Shown: positions 35,777 to 44,574, numbered from the stretch's first letter. The stretch is 64,000 bases of DNA from Hymenobacter psoromatis (GCF_020012125.1 NZ_JAIFAG010000001.1:248001-312000), one strand, 5' to 3'. Numbers and translations: made by a program. Notes: generated by a model not told the origin, from the sequence alone.

Positions 35777-36889
35777 ATGGAAGCCACCCCGCTCAAAACC
35801 GTTGCCCTGCACGCCACCCACCAGCAGCTGGGGGCCAAAATCGTCCCGTTTGCCGGCTACGCCATGCCCGTGCGCTACTCCTCCGACCTTGATGAGCACC
35901 ACACCGTGCGGCGGGGGGTAGGGATGTTCGACGTGTCGCACATGGGCGAGTTTCGGCTGCGCGGCCCCCGCGCCCTGGCCCTCATCCAGCGCACTACTTC
36001 CAACGATGCCAGCAAGCTCGCGCCCGGCAAGGCCCAGTACTCGTGCCTGCCCAACGCCGAGGGTGGCATTGTGGACGACCTGCTCGTGTACATGCTCGCC
36101 GAGGAAGACTACTTCCTGGTCGTCAATGCTTCCAACATCGAAAAAGATTGGAACTGGCTGCAACAGCACAATACCGAGGGGGTAGCGATGGAAAACCTCT
36201 CCGACCAGCTCAGCCTCTTCGCCGTGCAGGGTCCGAAAGCGGCCGCCGCCCTGCGCACGCTCACGGATGTGGACCTGACTGCCATTCCGTATTACAGCTT
36301 TGTGCAGGGCACCTTTGCAGACGCGCCGGGCGTCATCATCTCGGCCACCGGCTACACCGGGGCGGGCGGCTTCGAGCTGTACGTGCCTAATGAGTACGCT
36401 GCCCAGGTTTGGGATAAAATCATGGCAGCCGGTAAGCCCTTCGGCATCAAGCCTATCGGGCTGGGCGCGCGCGACACCCTGCGCCTCGAAATGGGCTACT
36501 GCCTCTACGGCAACGACATCACCGACCAAACCTCGCCGCTCGAAGCCGGCCTGGGCTGGATTACTAAGTTCACCAAAGACTTCACCAACAGCGAGGCCCT
36601 AAAGGCCCAAAAGGCGGCCGGCGTCACGCGCAAGCTCGTGGGCTTCGTCATGGACGGCCCCGGCGGCCTGCCCCGCAGCCACTACCCCCTCGTGGACGCG
36701 CAAGGCGCGCCCATCGGCGAAGTCACCAGCGGCGGGCAGTCGCCGACGCTGGGCCGGGGCATTGGCCTGGGCTACGTGCAAACCGCGCTGGCGGCTCCCG
36801 GCACGCCCATTTTCGTGCAGGTGCGCGGCAAGAATCTGCCCGCTACGGTAGCTAAGCTGCCGCTGGTGCCAGGCACGGAAGAAGTTTAA
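35777..36889 (+). CDS. gcvT: Aminomethyltransferase (glycine cleavage system T protein)
   Basis: 370 aa, full length for GcvT. It transfers the methylene group from the H protein aminomethyl arm to tetrahydrofolate, releasing ammonia. Seen: [39 protein letters not shown] (with the catalytic-region Asp), [46 protein letters not shown] and [20 protein letters not shown]. The other gcv genes are not in the window, common in Bacteroidota. A family B palindrome follows it. Confidence 0.97.
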   Translation: MEATPLKTVALHATHQQLGAKIVPFAGYAMPVRYSSDLDEHHTVRRGVGMFDVSHMGEFRLRGPRALALIQRTTSNDASKLAPGKAQYSCLPNAEGGIVDDLLVYMLAEEDYFLVVNASNIEKDWNWLQQHNTEGVAMENLSDQLSLFAVQGPKAAAALRTLTDVDLTAIPYYSFVQGTFADAPGVIISATGYTGAGGFELYVPNEYAAQVWDKIMAAGKPFGIKPIGLGARDTLRLEMGYCLYGNDITDQTSPLEAGLGWITKFTKDFTNSEALKAQKAAGVTRKLVGFVMDGPGGLPRSHYPLVDAQGAPIGEVTSGGQSPTLGRGIGLGYVQTALAAPGTPIFVQVRGKNLPATVAKLPLVPGTEEV

Positions 36890-36904
36890 TAATATAGCCG
36901 AACC

Positions 36905-37026
36905 CGTCCGTCATTGCGAGCGCAGCGCGGCAATCGCACCTGAACGATACCCGCGCCGGTCGTTCTACCAGCTCGTTCGTCCACCGTTCGGGTGTGATTG
37001 CTTCGCTTTGCTCGCAATGACGGACG
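36905..37026. repeat. Palindrome, family B copy 2
   Basis: Outer arms CGTCCGTCATTGCGAG (36905-36920) and its complement (37011-37026) are perfect; the inner arms pair with several mismatches. Same core as 14982-15100. It lies between gcvT and comB on the same strand. Confidence 0.85.
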
Positions 37027-37038
37027 ACTAAAATTCCC

Positions 37039-37758
37039 ATGAAATTAGACCTCTGCTTCTCGCCCGACCTGCTACCCCTCTATGACCTGCGCGGGCAGGT
37101 GGCCGTTATCGTGGACGTGTTTCGGGCCACCAGCACCATCGCCACGGCGCTGCACCAGGGCATGACGGCCGTGTACCCGGTTACCACCGTGGCCGAGTGC
37201 ATCGCGCTGGGCCACGAGCGCGGCTGCCTCACCGCCTCCGAGCGCGACGGCGTGCGGGCTGCGGGTGTGGACATAGGTAACTCGCCCTTCGAGCTACTGC
37301 ACGAAGACTACCCGGTGCGGGGCCGCGAGCTGGCCATCAGCACCACCAACGGCACCAAGGCCCTGCGCCACTCGCTGGCCGCCGAGGCCCTGGTGTGCGG
37401 CGCGTTCATCAACCTGACGGCCGTGGCCGATTTCTGCCTGGCGCAGCAGCGCGACATCCTGGTAGTGGCCGCCGGCTGGAAGGGCAAGTTTTGCCTCGAA
37501 GACACCCTGCTGGGCGGGGCCCTGGCCGAGCGCCTGCTCCCCCACGGCCTCGATATCAGCGAGTCCGACGCCGCCCTCACCGCCTACCAGCTCTGGCAAA
37601 ACGCCCGTGCCGACCTGCCCGGCTACCTGCACCAGTCGGCCGCCCTGCGCCGCCTGCGCGAGCTGGAAGCTAACGACGACTACCTCTTCTGCACCCAGGT
37701 AGATACCTACCCCGACGTGCTGCCGCTGTGGGACGGTAGCAAGCTGGTGCGGGGGTAG
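37039..37758 (+). CDS. comB: 2-phosphosulfolactate phosphatase family protein (ComB-like)
   Basis: 239 aa, the usual ComB length. VIVDVFRATSTIATAL, VAECIALG, ISTTNGTKAL, LVVAAGWKGKFCLEDTLLGGAL and a C-terminal DVLPLWDGSKL fit the family. In archaeal coenzyme M synthesis the enzyme is Mg-dependent and dephosphorylates 2-phosphosulfolactate; in Bacteroidota its role is probably in sulfolactate-type metabolism, for example sulfonolipid-related, which is inference. The stop codon lies within GCGGGGGTAGGG. The last 38 bases recur at 37984-38021 as half of a perfect palindrome. Confidence 0.9.
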   Translation: MKLDLCFSPDLLPLYDLRGQVAVIVDVFRATSTIATALHQGMTAVYPVTTVAECIALGHERGCLTASERDGVRAAGVDIGNSPFELLHEDYPVRGRELAISTTNGTKALRHSLAAEALVCGAFINLTAVADFCLAQQRDILVVAAGWKGKFCLEDTLLGGALAERLLPHGLDISESDAALTAYQLWQNARADLPGYLHQSAALRRLRELEANDDYLFCTQVDTYPDVLPLWDGSKLVRG

Positions 37759-37831
37759 GGGAGGTTTTTTTCGCCCCGGTCCATTATCTTGCTTGTGAGT
37801 ATGCTGTTGGGTTGGTCTAGAACCCCGCATT

Positions 37832-37864
37832 GAAACCCCGGTCTGTGTCCGCAGCCGGGGTTTC
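37832..37864. terminator. Hairpin terminator downstream of comB
   Basis: Perfect arms GAAACCCCGG (37832-37841) and CCGGGGTTTC (37855-37864) with a 13-base loop, followed by CTCTTTTC. The stretch 37770-37880 could also hold a small RNA ending here; nothing else supports that. Confidence 0.6.
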
Positions 37865-37960
37865 CTCTTTTCAGAGGCTACCGTCTGGCCATTGGGGACT
37901 ACCTAAACGCGCTTGCGGCAAAGGTAGGAATCAAGGATAATTGACTGATTGATGTGAATA

Positions 37961-38017
37961 CCTACCCCCGCACCAGCCTGCTACTGTGGGACAGTAGCAG
38001 GCTGGTGCGGGGGTAGG
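37961..38017. repeat. 27-base perfect palindrome derived from the comB 3' end
   Basis: Arms 37961-37987 and 37991-38017 are exact complements around a 3-base GGG loop. Positions 37984-38021 match comB 37726-37763 at 36 of 38 bases. The left arm replaces what in comB is only a rough inverted match. Confidence 0.9.
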
Positions 38018-38050
38018 GGAGTAACGTTTATTAGACACCTTAACAAAAAG

Positions 38051-38560
38051 CTACCAGGATTTCAATGCCAAAAGTAGCTTTTCATGAAACCCATCCATGA
38101 CGGACTGTGTGCGAGTTTCATCTCCTTTCAGTACTTCTTCTAGCGAGAAACCACTGCCATTATCTATTGCTAGGTAACTGCCTTCAAAATCGAAAAAATA
38201 GTAATTTAGTCCGATGCTATCAGCGTTTAATTTTATATGAAAACATAAGTTGAAACGCTCATCATCTTCATTTAAAATGCTTAATTTGTAGCAGCTTTCT
38301 TTCGGTACGTCGCCATACGTGGTGCCACTTGAGAGAACAAAGGACTGTATCTCTTTGACGGTATTATTGGTCAGCTTGCTGCGATACCAATGCCGCACCA
38401 GTATTTGCCGTTGCAATTCAGTGCGAACGGTATCAGGCCACCGCAATCGTCCATTAAATTCTACGCGGCCAGTAGTTCGGTTTCGAGGCCAAGGTTGTTG
38501 CTGCTGCGCAAATACAGTTAGATGCAGCAAGAAGAAACCAGTCAGCAGTAAGAATCTCAT
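38051..38560 (-). CDS. Small secreted protein of unknown function, AT-rich
   Basis: 169 aa. Signal peptide about 1-18 (MRFLLLTGFFLLHLTVFAQ), then a Gln/Pro-rich start and a compact domain with LSILNEDDERFNLCFHIKL and GLNYYFFDFEGSYLAID. The gene is clearly more AT-rich than its neighbours, which suggests recent acquisition. Its ATG overlaps the stop of the MBL-rhodanese gene by four bases (38557-38560), so translation is coupled despite no obvious shared function. No family recognised. Confidence 0.7.
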   Translation of the reverse strand: MRFLLLTGFFLLHLTVFAQQQQPWPRNRTTGRVEFNGRLRWPDTVRTELQRQILVRHWYRSKLTNNTVKEIQSFVLSSGTTYGDVPKESCYKLSILNEDDERFNLCFHIKLNADSIGLNYYFFDFEGSYLAIDNGSGFSLEEVLKGDETRTQSVMDGFHEKLLLALKSW

Positions 38561-39924
38561 CGCTCTACAAACTCCTCCACCGCCTCGCCTAAATCGTACA
38601 CTGCTACCCCCGGCAAGCCAGCTTCAATGATGCTGGCCCCGGCCGCCGAGCGGTAGCCGCCGGCGCAGTGCACCAGCACGGGCTTATCGGTTGGGATTTC
38701 ACCCACGCGCTCGCGCAGCCCGGGTAGCGGGATGAGTAAGGCGTGGTCGAACAGTTTTTTAGCGGCTTCCGAGCGGTTGCGCACGTCCACGATGGTGAAC
38801 TGCGCGGGGTGGGCGCGCACGGCGGCCACGTCCGTGGCGGGGCTGGTGGCGGGCAGGGGGGTAGGGGCCAGCAGCGCACCCTTGATATTGCCCTCGTAGC
38901 CGATTTTGGCCGTTTTGCGCAGCACCGCGTCGAGTTGAATCTGGGTGTCGGCCAGCAGGTAGAACGGCTCCTGGGGGCCGACCACCGCGCCAAGCCAGGT
39001 CTCAAACTTGCCGCCATCCTGGAGGTTGAGCGCGCCGGGCAGGTGGCCGGCCCGGAACTGCGCGGCCGGCCGGGCATCCACCACGAGCACGCCCGGCGCG
39101 AGCGCCGCCCCGCCGCCCAGGCGCGGCACCGACCGCACGCTATCCTCAAAGCTGGGCGCGCCCTGCTTGTTGAGTTGCACGTCGTGGCCGAAATACTTGG
39201 GCACGAAGGGCTGGTCGGCGAGCAGCGCCGCGATAAACTCCGGCTCCGACTGGGGTTGCAGGGCATAGTTGGTAGCCAGCTCCTTGCCGATGGTGCTGTC
39301 GAGGTCGGGGCTGGTGGTTTTGCCGCAGAGCGAGCCGGGGCCGTGGGCCGGGTACACCTTGGTAGTGGGGGGTAGGGCCATCAGCTTCTGGCGCAGGCTG
39401 CGGTAGAGCTGGGCGGCCAGGGCCTCGCGGGTGTGGCCGCCAACTGCCTCGGCCTCGCGCAGGTCGGGCCGGCCCACGTCGCCCACGAACAGCGTGTCGC
39501 CCGTGAACACGGCGCGGGTCTGGGCTAGGTCATCGAGCAGCAGAATGCTAATGCTGTCGGGCGAGTGGCCGGGCGTATTCAGCGCGTGCAGCTCCACGGT
39601 GCCGAGCTTGAGGCGGTCGCCATCATCGAAGCTTTTGTGGGGGTAGCGCGCCTCCGTAAGCTTGCTGCAATAGATAGTAGCGCCGGTTTCCTGCGCAATT
39701 TCGAGGTGGCTACTCACAAAATCGGCGTGCGGATGCGTTTCCAGTACGGCCACAATCTCGGCATCGTGCTCGTCGGCAAAGTCATAGTAGGGCTGCGGGT
39801 CGCGGCCGGGGTCGATGACGGCCATCTGGCGGCCCGCCCGCACGGCGTAGGAAGCGTGGGCCAGGCCCTTATCGTAAAACTGTTGAATTTGCACCGCGGG
39901 GGTGCTACTACTGGGTAGGGGCAT
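38557..39924 (-). CDS. MBL-fold / double-rhodanese protein (persulfide dioxygenase-like)
   Basis: 455 aa: metallo-beta-lactamase domain (about 10-250) plus two rhodanese domains (about 265-345 and 365-455). The MBL motif reads THPHADFVSSH, with F in place of the last His of HxHxDH; GHSPDS and FTGDTLFVGDVGRPDL are kept, as in the ETHE1 persulfide dioxygenase group, where one iron is enough. The first rhodanese has LLADTQIQ at its active-site loop, so its Cys is gone; the second keeps LVHCAGGYRSA. It probably handles persulfides. TATATTTG at 39991-39998 (-) is a promoter candidate. Confidence 0.9.
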   Translation of the reverse strand: MPLPSSSTPAVQIQQFYDKGLAHASYAVRAGRQMAVIDPGRDPQPYYDFADEHDAEIVAVLETHPHADFVSSHLEIAQETGATIYCSKLTEARYPHKSFDDGDRLKLGTVELHALNTPGHSPDSISILLLDDLAQTRAVFTGDTLFVGDVGRPDLREAEAVGGHTREALAAQLYRSLRQKLMALPPTTKVYPAHGPGSLCGKTTSPDLDSTIGKELATNYALQPQSEPEFIAALLADQPFVPKYFGHDVQLNKQGAPSFEDSVRSVPRLGGGAALAPGVLVVDARPAAQFRAGHLPGALNLQDGGKFETWLGAVVGPQEPFYLLADTQIQLDAVLRKTAKIGYEGNIKGALLAPTPLPATSPATDVAAVRAHPAQFTIVDVRNRSEAAKKLFDHALLIPLPGLRERVGEIPTDKPVLVHCAGGYRSAAGASIIEAGLPGVAVYDLGEAVEEFVER

Positions 39925-39990
39925 TGGAACAAGGTGGCCGCCGAGGAGCTAAGCGCCTGATTATCGGGCAGCCGGGGTAGGTGATAAGGT

Positions 39991-39998
39991 CAAATATA
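39991..39998 (-). promoter_or_regulatory. -7 box for the MBL-rhodanese gene
   Basis: Reads TATATTTG on the - strand (TAnnTTTG), 66 bases upstream of the start codon at 39924. No matching -33 seen. Confidence 0.35.
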
Positions 39999-40054
39999 AC
40001 GAGCCGGCCCAACATCCTCGCCTCCGCTTGGGGCCGGTTCGCCGCGCCGGGCAC

Positions 40055-40085
40055 CAAAAAACCCCGGCCGCGGGGCCAGGGTTTA
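40055..40085 (-). terminator. Terminator of the Spy-like gene at 40110
   Basis: On the - strand an AAACCCTGGCCCC / CGGCCGGGGTTTT hairpin runs into a T-tract, about 25 bases after the stop. Confidence 0.6.
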
Positions 40086-40109
40086 AAGAGGGGGGTAGGG
40101 ACCGCGTAA

Positions 40110-40538
40110 TTAACCTTTCAGCTTGCCGCCGCGCTCGCCCCGGTGGTGGTGCGCCTCGCGCAGGGCGGCGAGTTGGCGGCTCTGGTCGGCGCTGAGCACG
40201 GCTTGCAGCTGCTGCTGATACTTAGCGCGGCTGGCCTGCATGGCCTGGTGGCGGGCCGGGCGCTGCTCCTTGGCCGGATATTGCGCCCGCAGGGCCTGGC
40301 CTTCCTGAGCCTGAGTCAGCAGGATTTGGTGCACCTGCGGCTGCTGGGCGGCCGTAAGGCCTAGCTTTTTAGTCAGCATGGCCGTGCCGTGGTCAGCGCG
40401 CTGCGCGGGCGTTTTAGGGTGCTTGTGGTGCTGGCTGTGGGGAGCCGGGGCGGCTTGGGCGGCGGGCGTGGGGGTAGTCTGGGCGAAGCTGGCGGTGGCA
40501 AAGGCCAGAGTGGCCAGCAGAAGCAGGGGCTTTTTCAT
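40110..40538 (-). CDS. Spy/CpxP-like periplasmic protein 1
   Basis: 142 aa. Signal peptide about 1-20 (MKKPLLLLATLAFATASFAQ), an Ala/Pro/His-rich linker, then helices with TKKLGLTAAQQPQVHQIL and LQAVLSADQSRQLAALREAHHH, the LTxxQ pattern of Spy/CpxP/LTXXQ proteins. It is His-rich and basic at the C-terminus, which might bind metal. Spy proteins are periplasmic chaperones; that role here is inference. A paralog lies at 40783-41169. ATG at 40538 is set by the signal peptide. Confidence 0.78.
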   Translation of the reverse strand: MKKPLLLLATLAFATASFAQTTPTPAAQAAPAPHSQHHKHPKTPAQRADHGTAMLTKKLGLTAAQQPQVHQILLTQAQEGQALRAQYPAKEQRPARHQAMQASRAKYQQQLQAVLSADQSRQLAALREAHHHRGERGGKLKG

Positions 40539-40655
40539 AAGAAACAAGCGGGGGTTTTAAGCAGAAAAAAAGAGAGAAAAGTAGGAGGCGCGGCCGCGTA
40601 AACTCCGGGTTGCCAGCATGAAATCAAGGAGCGCGCCAAAGCCCTGGCCGAACCC

Positions 40656-40692
40656 AAAAAAGCCCTCTTCCATCGCCGGAGAGGGCTTTTTT
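40656..40692. terminator. Bidirectional hairpin terminator
   Basis: AAAAAAGCCCTCT and GAGAGGGCTTTTTT form a strong stem with A- and T-tracts on both sides. It lies downstream of the Spy-like gene at 40783 (-). Confidence 0.8.
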
Positions 40693-40707
40693 ATCGATGA
40701 GATTAGC

Positions 40708-40783
40708 GTAGAGCCGCGACCCTTCGCAGCTCTCTTCGTTGAACGATGCGAACGCTGAGAGACGCGAAGGGTCGCGGCTCTAC
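40708..40783. repeat. 20-base palindrome at the end of the second Spy-like gene
   Basis: Arms GTAGAGCCGCGACCCTTCGC (40708-40727) and its exact complement (40764-40783). The right arm ends on the first base of the stop codon of the gene at 40783 (-). Confidence 0.8.
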
Positions 40784-41169
40784 TAATTCGTGTGCACCGT
40801 GGTGTGCAGCTGGCCGATGCGGGCGGCCTTCAGCTGCTGATAGCGCACGTATTGCGCGGGCGTGAGCACGCCGCGAATCAGCTCTTCCGATTTGGCCCGG
40901 TCAACGGTCATGGCGGTTTGCAGGGCGGCGGGGTCGTCGTGGTGGGCGGCGCGGTCGGCGTCCATGTGCTGGCGGGTCAGCAGCAACACTTGGCGCAGGC
41001 GGGCATGCTGGTCGGCCGAGAGGCTCAACTCCTGGGCCAGGCGCTGGGCCTGGGTGGTGGCCTGTTGCAGGGCGGCGCGGGCGGCGGGGATAGTGGCCCC
41101 GCTGGTTTGGGCGTGGGCGCTGGCGGCGGCCAGGCTGAGCAGGAGGAAGAACAGGGAGGTTTTTTTCAT
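40783..41169 (-). CDS. Spy/CpxP-like periplasmic protein 2
   Basis: 128 aa. Signal peptide about 1-20 (MKKTSLFFLLLSLAAASAHAQ). The mature part is helical with RLAQELSLSADQHARLRQVL and EELIRGVLTPAQYVRYQQLK, two LTxxQ-like repeats. It shares layout with the gene at 40110-40538 but little sequence outside the motif. Probably a periplasmic stress chaperone-like protein; inference from family only. Confidence 0.75.
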   Translation of the reverse strand: MKKTSLFFLLLSLAAASAHAQTSGATIPAARAALQQATTQAQRLAQELSLSADQHARLRQVLLLTRQHMDADRAAHHDDPAALQTAMTVDRAKSEELIRGVLTPAQYVRYQQLKAARIGQLHTTVHTN

Positions 41170-41402
41170 AAAGAATTGCTGATAATGAATAAACTAAAAA
41201 GGTAGCCCCAGCGGGCCTGGGGCCCCGCAAGGGGGGTAGGCCCGGCCCGGCGCGGCCGTGCGCAAAGCCCTTGCCAAACCCGAAAGTGCGTCAGTCGGGA
41301 AGTTTCGCGTATTTTCGGCCCGGCTGGCCTATTGCCTGGCCTTACCCCAACGCAAAAAAACAGTTCCTATTTCCTACCCTTTCGTTCTTTACCCCTTTTT
41401 GC

Positions 41403-42983
41403 ATGGCTAGTATTTTTGCCAAAAAACCACTTGCCCAACTTCTGGGCGAAGCTAACTCAACCGGGCACGGCACCCTGCAACGCACGCTGGGCGCGGGCAA
41501 TCTCGTGGCGCTGGGCGTGGGGGCTATCATCGGGGCCGGCCTGTTTGTGCGCACCGCCGCCGCCGCCGCCCAAGCCGCCGGGCCAGGTGTCACGCTGGCC
41601 TTCATCCTGGCGGCATTCGGCTGCGTGTTCGCGGGCTTGTGCTACGCCGAGTTCGCGGCCATGATTCCCATCGCCGGCTCGGCCTATACCTACGCCTACA
41701 CCACGATGGGTGAGTTCGTGGCCTGGATTATCGGCTGGGCCCTCATCATGGAATACGCCTTGGGCGCGGCCACCGTGTCCATCGCCTGGAGCGAGTACTT
41801 AAACAAGCTGCTGGAGGTCTTTCATACTAGTATACCCTATGGTTTAAGCCACTCGCCCTTCGAGCACGCCATGATTAATGGCGTGTCCGAGCATGGCTTC
41901 ATCAACCTGCCGGCGCTGCTCATCATCGTGGCCCTGAGCTTGTTGCTGGTAAAAGGTACTCAGGAGTCGGCGCTTTTCAACGCCGTTATCGTGGTACTGA
42001 AGGTGCTCATCGTTATCGTGTTTATCGCGGTGGGCTGGCAGTTCATCAACCCCGTCAATCATACGCCCTACCTCATTCCGGCCGACGCCGTGGTGAAAAA
42101 CGCTGCCGGCGAGGTAGTACGCACCTACGGCGGGTTTTTTAAGCATGGCCTGGGCGGTATTATCGGCGGCGCGGGCATTGTGTTCTTCGCCTTCATTGGC
42201 TTCGACGCCGTGAGCACGGCCGCGCAGGAAGCCCGCAACCCCAAGCGCGACATGCCCATCGGCATTCTGGGCTCGCTGGCCATTTGCACCGTTTTGTATA
42301 TATTGTTTGGGCACGTACTAACGGGTGTAGCCAGCTGGCGCGAGTTTGCTGACCCGGCCCTGGGCGGCGAGGCTTCGGTGGCCTATGCCATCCGGGCGCA
42401 CATGCCCGGCTACGGCTGGCTGGCTACGGCCGTTACGATGGGTATCCTACTGGGCTTCACGTCGGTAATTCTGGTAATGCTCATGGGTCAGAGCCGCGTT
42501 TTTTTCTCGATGGCTAAGGACGGTCTCATGCCCAAAGCCTTTTCCGAGCTGCACCCGCGCTTCAGCACACCCTACAAGTCCAACCTCATGCTGATGGTGT
42601 TCGTGGGCTTATTTGCGGCGTTCGTGCCCGGCTCGCTGGCCGGCGACCTCACCTCGTTTGGCACGCTGCTGGCTTTCGTGCTGGTGAGCCTGGGCGTATG
42701 GATTATGCGCAAGTCGGACCCCGACCAGCCCCGGCCATTTCGCTCGCCGCTCTCCTCGCCAAGCTTCCCGCTGGTACCCATCATGGGGGCTTTGGTGTGC
42801 ACGCTGCTGATTGTGGGCCTCGACCCCTTTACGCTGCAAGTAGCTTTTGCCTGGATGCTGCTGGGCTTCGGCGTATATTTCCTCTACGGCAGGCGCCACT
42901 CAATGCTGCAAAAAGGCATTGTGGTAGTGCCCGAGGAGATGGAAAAGGAAGCTTTCATCAAGCCCGATTCACACAATTTGTAG
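41403..42983 (+). CDS. APC-family amino acid permease (cationic amino acid transporter-like)
   Basis: 526 aa with about 12-13 membrane segments. The APC signature GAGNLVALGVGAIIGAGLFV lies in TM1; FAAMIPIAGSAYTYAYTTMGEFVAWIIGWALIMEYALG and FFAFIGFDAVSTAAQEARNPKRDMPIGI follow. These fit the CAT (TC 2.A.3.3) group. Inner-membrane uptake of an amino acid. ATG at 41403 is chosen because the 44 codons upstream lack family sequence. A hairpin at 43014-43049 follows. Confidence 0.93.
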   Translation: MASIFAKKPLAQLLGEANSTGHGTLQRTLGAGNLVALGVGAIIGAGLFVRTAAAAAQAAGPGVTLAFILAAFGCVFAGLCYAEFAAMIPIAGSAYTYAYTTMGEFVAWIIGWALIMEYALGAATVSIAWSEYLNKLLEVFHTSIPYGLSHSPFEHAMINGVSEHGFINLPALLIIVALSLLLVKGTQESALFNAVIVVLKVLIVIVFIAVGWQFINPVNHTPYLIPADAVVKNAAGEVVRTYGGFFKHGLGGIIGGAGIVFFAFIGFDAVSTAAQEARNPKRDMPIGILGSLAICTVLYILFGHVLTGVASWREFADPALGGEASVAYAIRAHMPGYGWLATAVTMGILLGFTSVILVMLMGQSRVFFSMAKDGLMPKAFSELHPRFSTPYKSNLMLMVFVGLFAAFVPGSLAGDLTSFGTLLAFVLVSLGVWIMRKSDPDQPRPFRSPLSSPSFPLVPIMGALVCTLLIVGLDPFTLQVAFAWMLLGFGVYFLYGRRHSMLQKGIVVVPEEMEKEAFIKPDSHNL

Positions 42984-43013
42984 CGGCCAGCAAGCAAACG
43001 ATTTTTTCGACTA

Positions 43014-43049
43014 CCAAAAGCCTCTCGCCTCCCGGTGAGAGGCTTTTGG
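43014..43049. terminator. Hairpin downstream of the permease
   Basis: Perfect arms CCAAAAGCCTCTC (43014-43026) and GAGAGGCTTTTGG (43037-43049), 10-base loop, no long U-tract. Confidence 0.6.
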
Positions 43050-43129
43050 CTGGCCGTCCCCGTCGGCTTCACGGTGGCCACACAAGACACAGCGCATCTT
43101 GCCCAGGCAAACCATTTGGCCCGGATACT

Positions 43130-44566
43130 ATGCGTTGGAAATCAGTAGCCTTACCGCTGCTGCTGAGCATTGGCAGCGTGAACTGTAAAAAAGACGCTAC
43201 CCCCCCGGTGCCGCCGGCCGCCGCCACGTTGCCCGCCCTACCCCCCGCCCAGGGCACGGCCCTCACGCTGGCGCTGCACCCCGGCCAGCCCGGCCGGCAG
43301 CTGCCCGCCGATTTTGCCGGCCTGAGCTATGAAATGGGGAGCATTACCAACCCGGCGTACTTCAACGTCAGCAATCCGGTCTTTATCAACCTTATCAACG
43401 GCCTGGGGCCGGGGCTGCTGCGCATCGGGGCCAACAGCGTGGACCACACCGCCTGGAGCGGCCAGGCGCGCCGCACCGCCACGCCTGCCGATACCATCAC
43501 GACGACCGATATTGACCGCTTTGCCGCCTTCGTGCAGAAGCTGACTATGCCGGTGCTGTTCGGAGTAAACCTGGCGGCCCGCGACATCCCGCGCGCTACG
43601 GCCGAAATCCGCTACGTGAGCCAGGCCCTCGGCCCCCGGCTGGTGGGCTGCGAGGTGGGCAACGAACCCAATGACTACCACTCCAACGGCATTCGGCCGG
43701 CCGGCTATACCCCCGGCGACTACGTGGCCGATTTCAACGCTTATTACGCGGCCATCCATGCGTTGCTGCCGGGCCTGGCCTTCAGCGGGCCGGCCACCGA
43801 CCTCAGCGGCAGCTGGGTCAGCACGTTTGCGGCCAAGACGGCGGGTAAGGTTAGCCTGCTTACCACCCACTTTTACGAAACGGGGCCGGGCTCCGACCCC
43901 AGCATTACCATTACTACCCTCATCGGCTCGCCCGCCCGCGACGCAACTATGAGCGCTACCACGAGCGCCCTGGCGCAGACCGCCAACCTGCCCTACCGCG
44001 TGGCCGAAACCAACTCCATCTACGGCGGGGGCAAGGCGGGCGTCAGCAATACGCTGGCCGCCGGCCTGTGGGGCGCGCGCCTGATGTGGCAGCTGGCCGC
44101 CCAAAACGCGGCGGGCGTCAACTTCCACGGCGGCGGTAACGGGGCCTACACCCCCATCGCGCAAGTGAACGGGCTGTTCGTGGCCCGGCCGCTTTATTAC
44201 GGCATACTGCTGTTCAAAGCCGGCAGCCAGGGCCGCTACGAGCCCGTGGACCTGAGCCCTACCCCCCTCAACGTGCAGGCCTTCGCTAGCCTGGGAGCCG
44301 ATGGCAGCCAGACGGTTACGGTATTCAACCTGGAAAGCAACACGCCGGTTAGCCTCATTGTGGCGGCGGGCCAGGCGGTGAGCGCCGTGGCCATGCAGCG
44401 CCTCACCGGGGCCAGCCTCGATGCCACCGACGGCATCACCCTGGGCGGCCAGGCCGTGGCGGCCGATGGCACCTTCAGCCCCGCCAGCACCAGCTACGGC
44501 ACCAGCGGCAGCAGCTTCGTGGTGAACGTGCCAGCGGCCAGCGCCGTGGTTTTCACGTGCAAGTAG
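43130..44566 (+). CDS. GH79-like (beta-glucuronidase/heparanase family) lipoprotein
   Basis: 478 aa. Signal with lipobox-like SVNC (Cys 19). Clan A TIM barrel (about 50-390) with acid/base E179 in CEVGNEPNDYH and candidate nucleophile E293 in RVAETNSIYGGG, then a beta domain (about 395-478) like the GH79 C-terminal domain. The family cleaves glucuronides from glycans. An open frame extends far upstream into the permease but ATG at 43130 gives the lipoprotein signal. Likely on the cell surface or periplasm. GH30/GH39-like alternatives not excluded. Confidence 0.8.
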   Translation: MRWKSVALPLLLSIGSVNCKKDATPPVPPAAATLPALPPAQGTALTLALHPGQPGRQLPADFAGLSYEMGSITNPAYFNVSNPVFINLINGLGPGLLRIGANSVDHTAWSGQARRTATPADTITTTDIDRFAAFVQKLTMPVLFGVNLAARDIPRATAEIRYVSQALGPRLVGCEVGNEPNDYHSNGIRPAGYTPGDYVADFNAYYAAIHALLPGLAFSGPATDLSGSWVSTFAAKTAGKVSLLTTHFYETGPGSDPSITITTLIGSPARDATMSATTSALAQTANLPYRVAETNSIYGGGKAGVSNTLAAGLWGARLMWQLAAQNAAGVNFHGGGNGAYTPIAQVNGLFVARPLYYGILLFKAGSQGRYEPVDLSPTPLNVQAFASLGADGSQTVTVFNLESNTPVSLIVAAGQAVSAVAMQRLTGASLDATDGITLGGQAVAADGTFSPASTSYGTSGSSFVVNVPAASAVVFTCK

Positions 44567-44574
44567 CCTGGTAG

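Noticed and set aside
37770..37880. Small RNA or riboswitch downstream of comB
   Set aside because: Only a terminator-like hairpin supports it; no conserved RNA family recognised.
42698..43129. In-frame upstream extension of the GH79-like gene into the permease gene
   Set aside because: The lipoprotein signal begins at the ATG at 43130; the extension overlaps the permease and has no coding character of its own.
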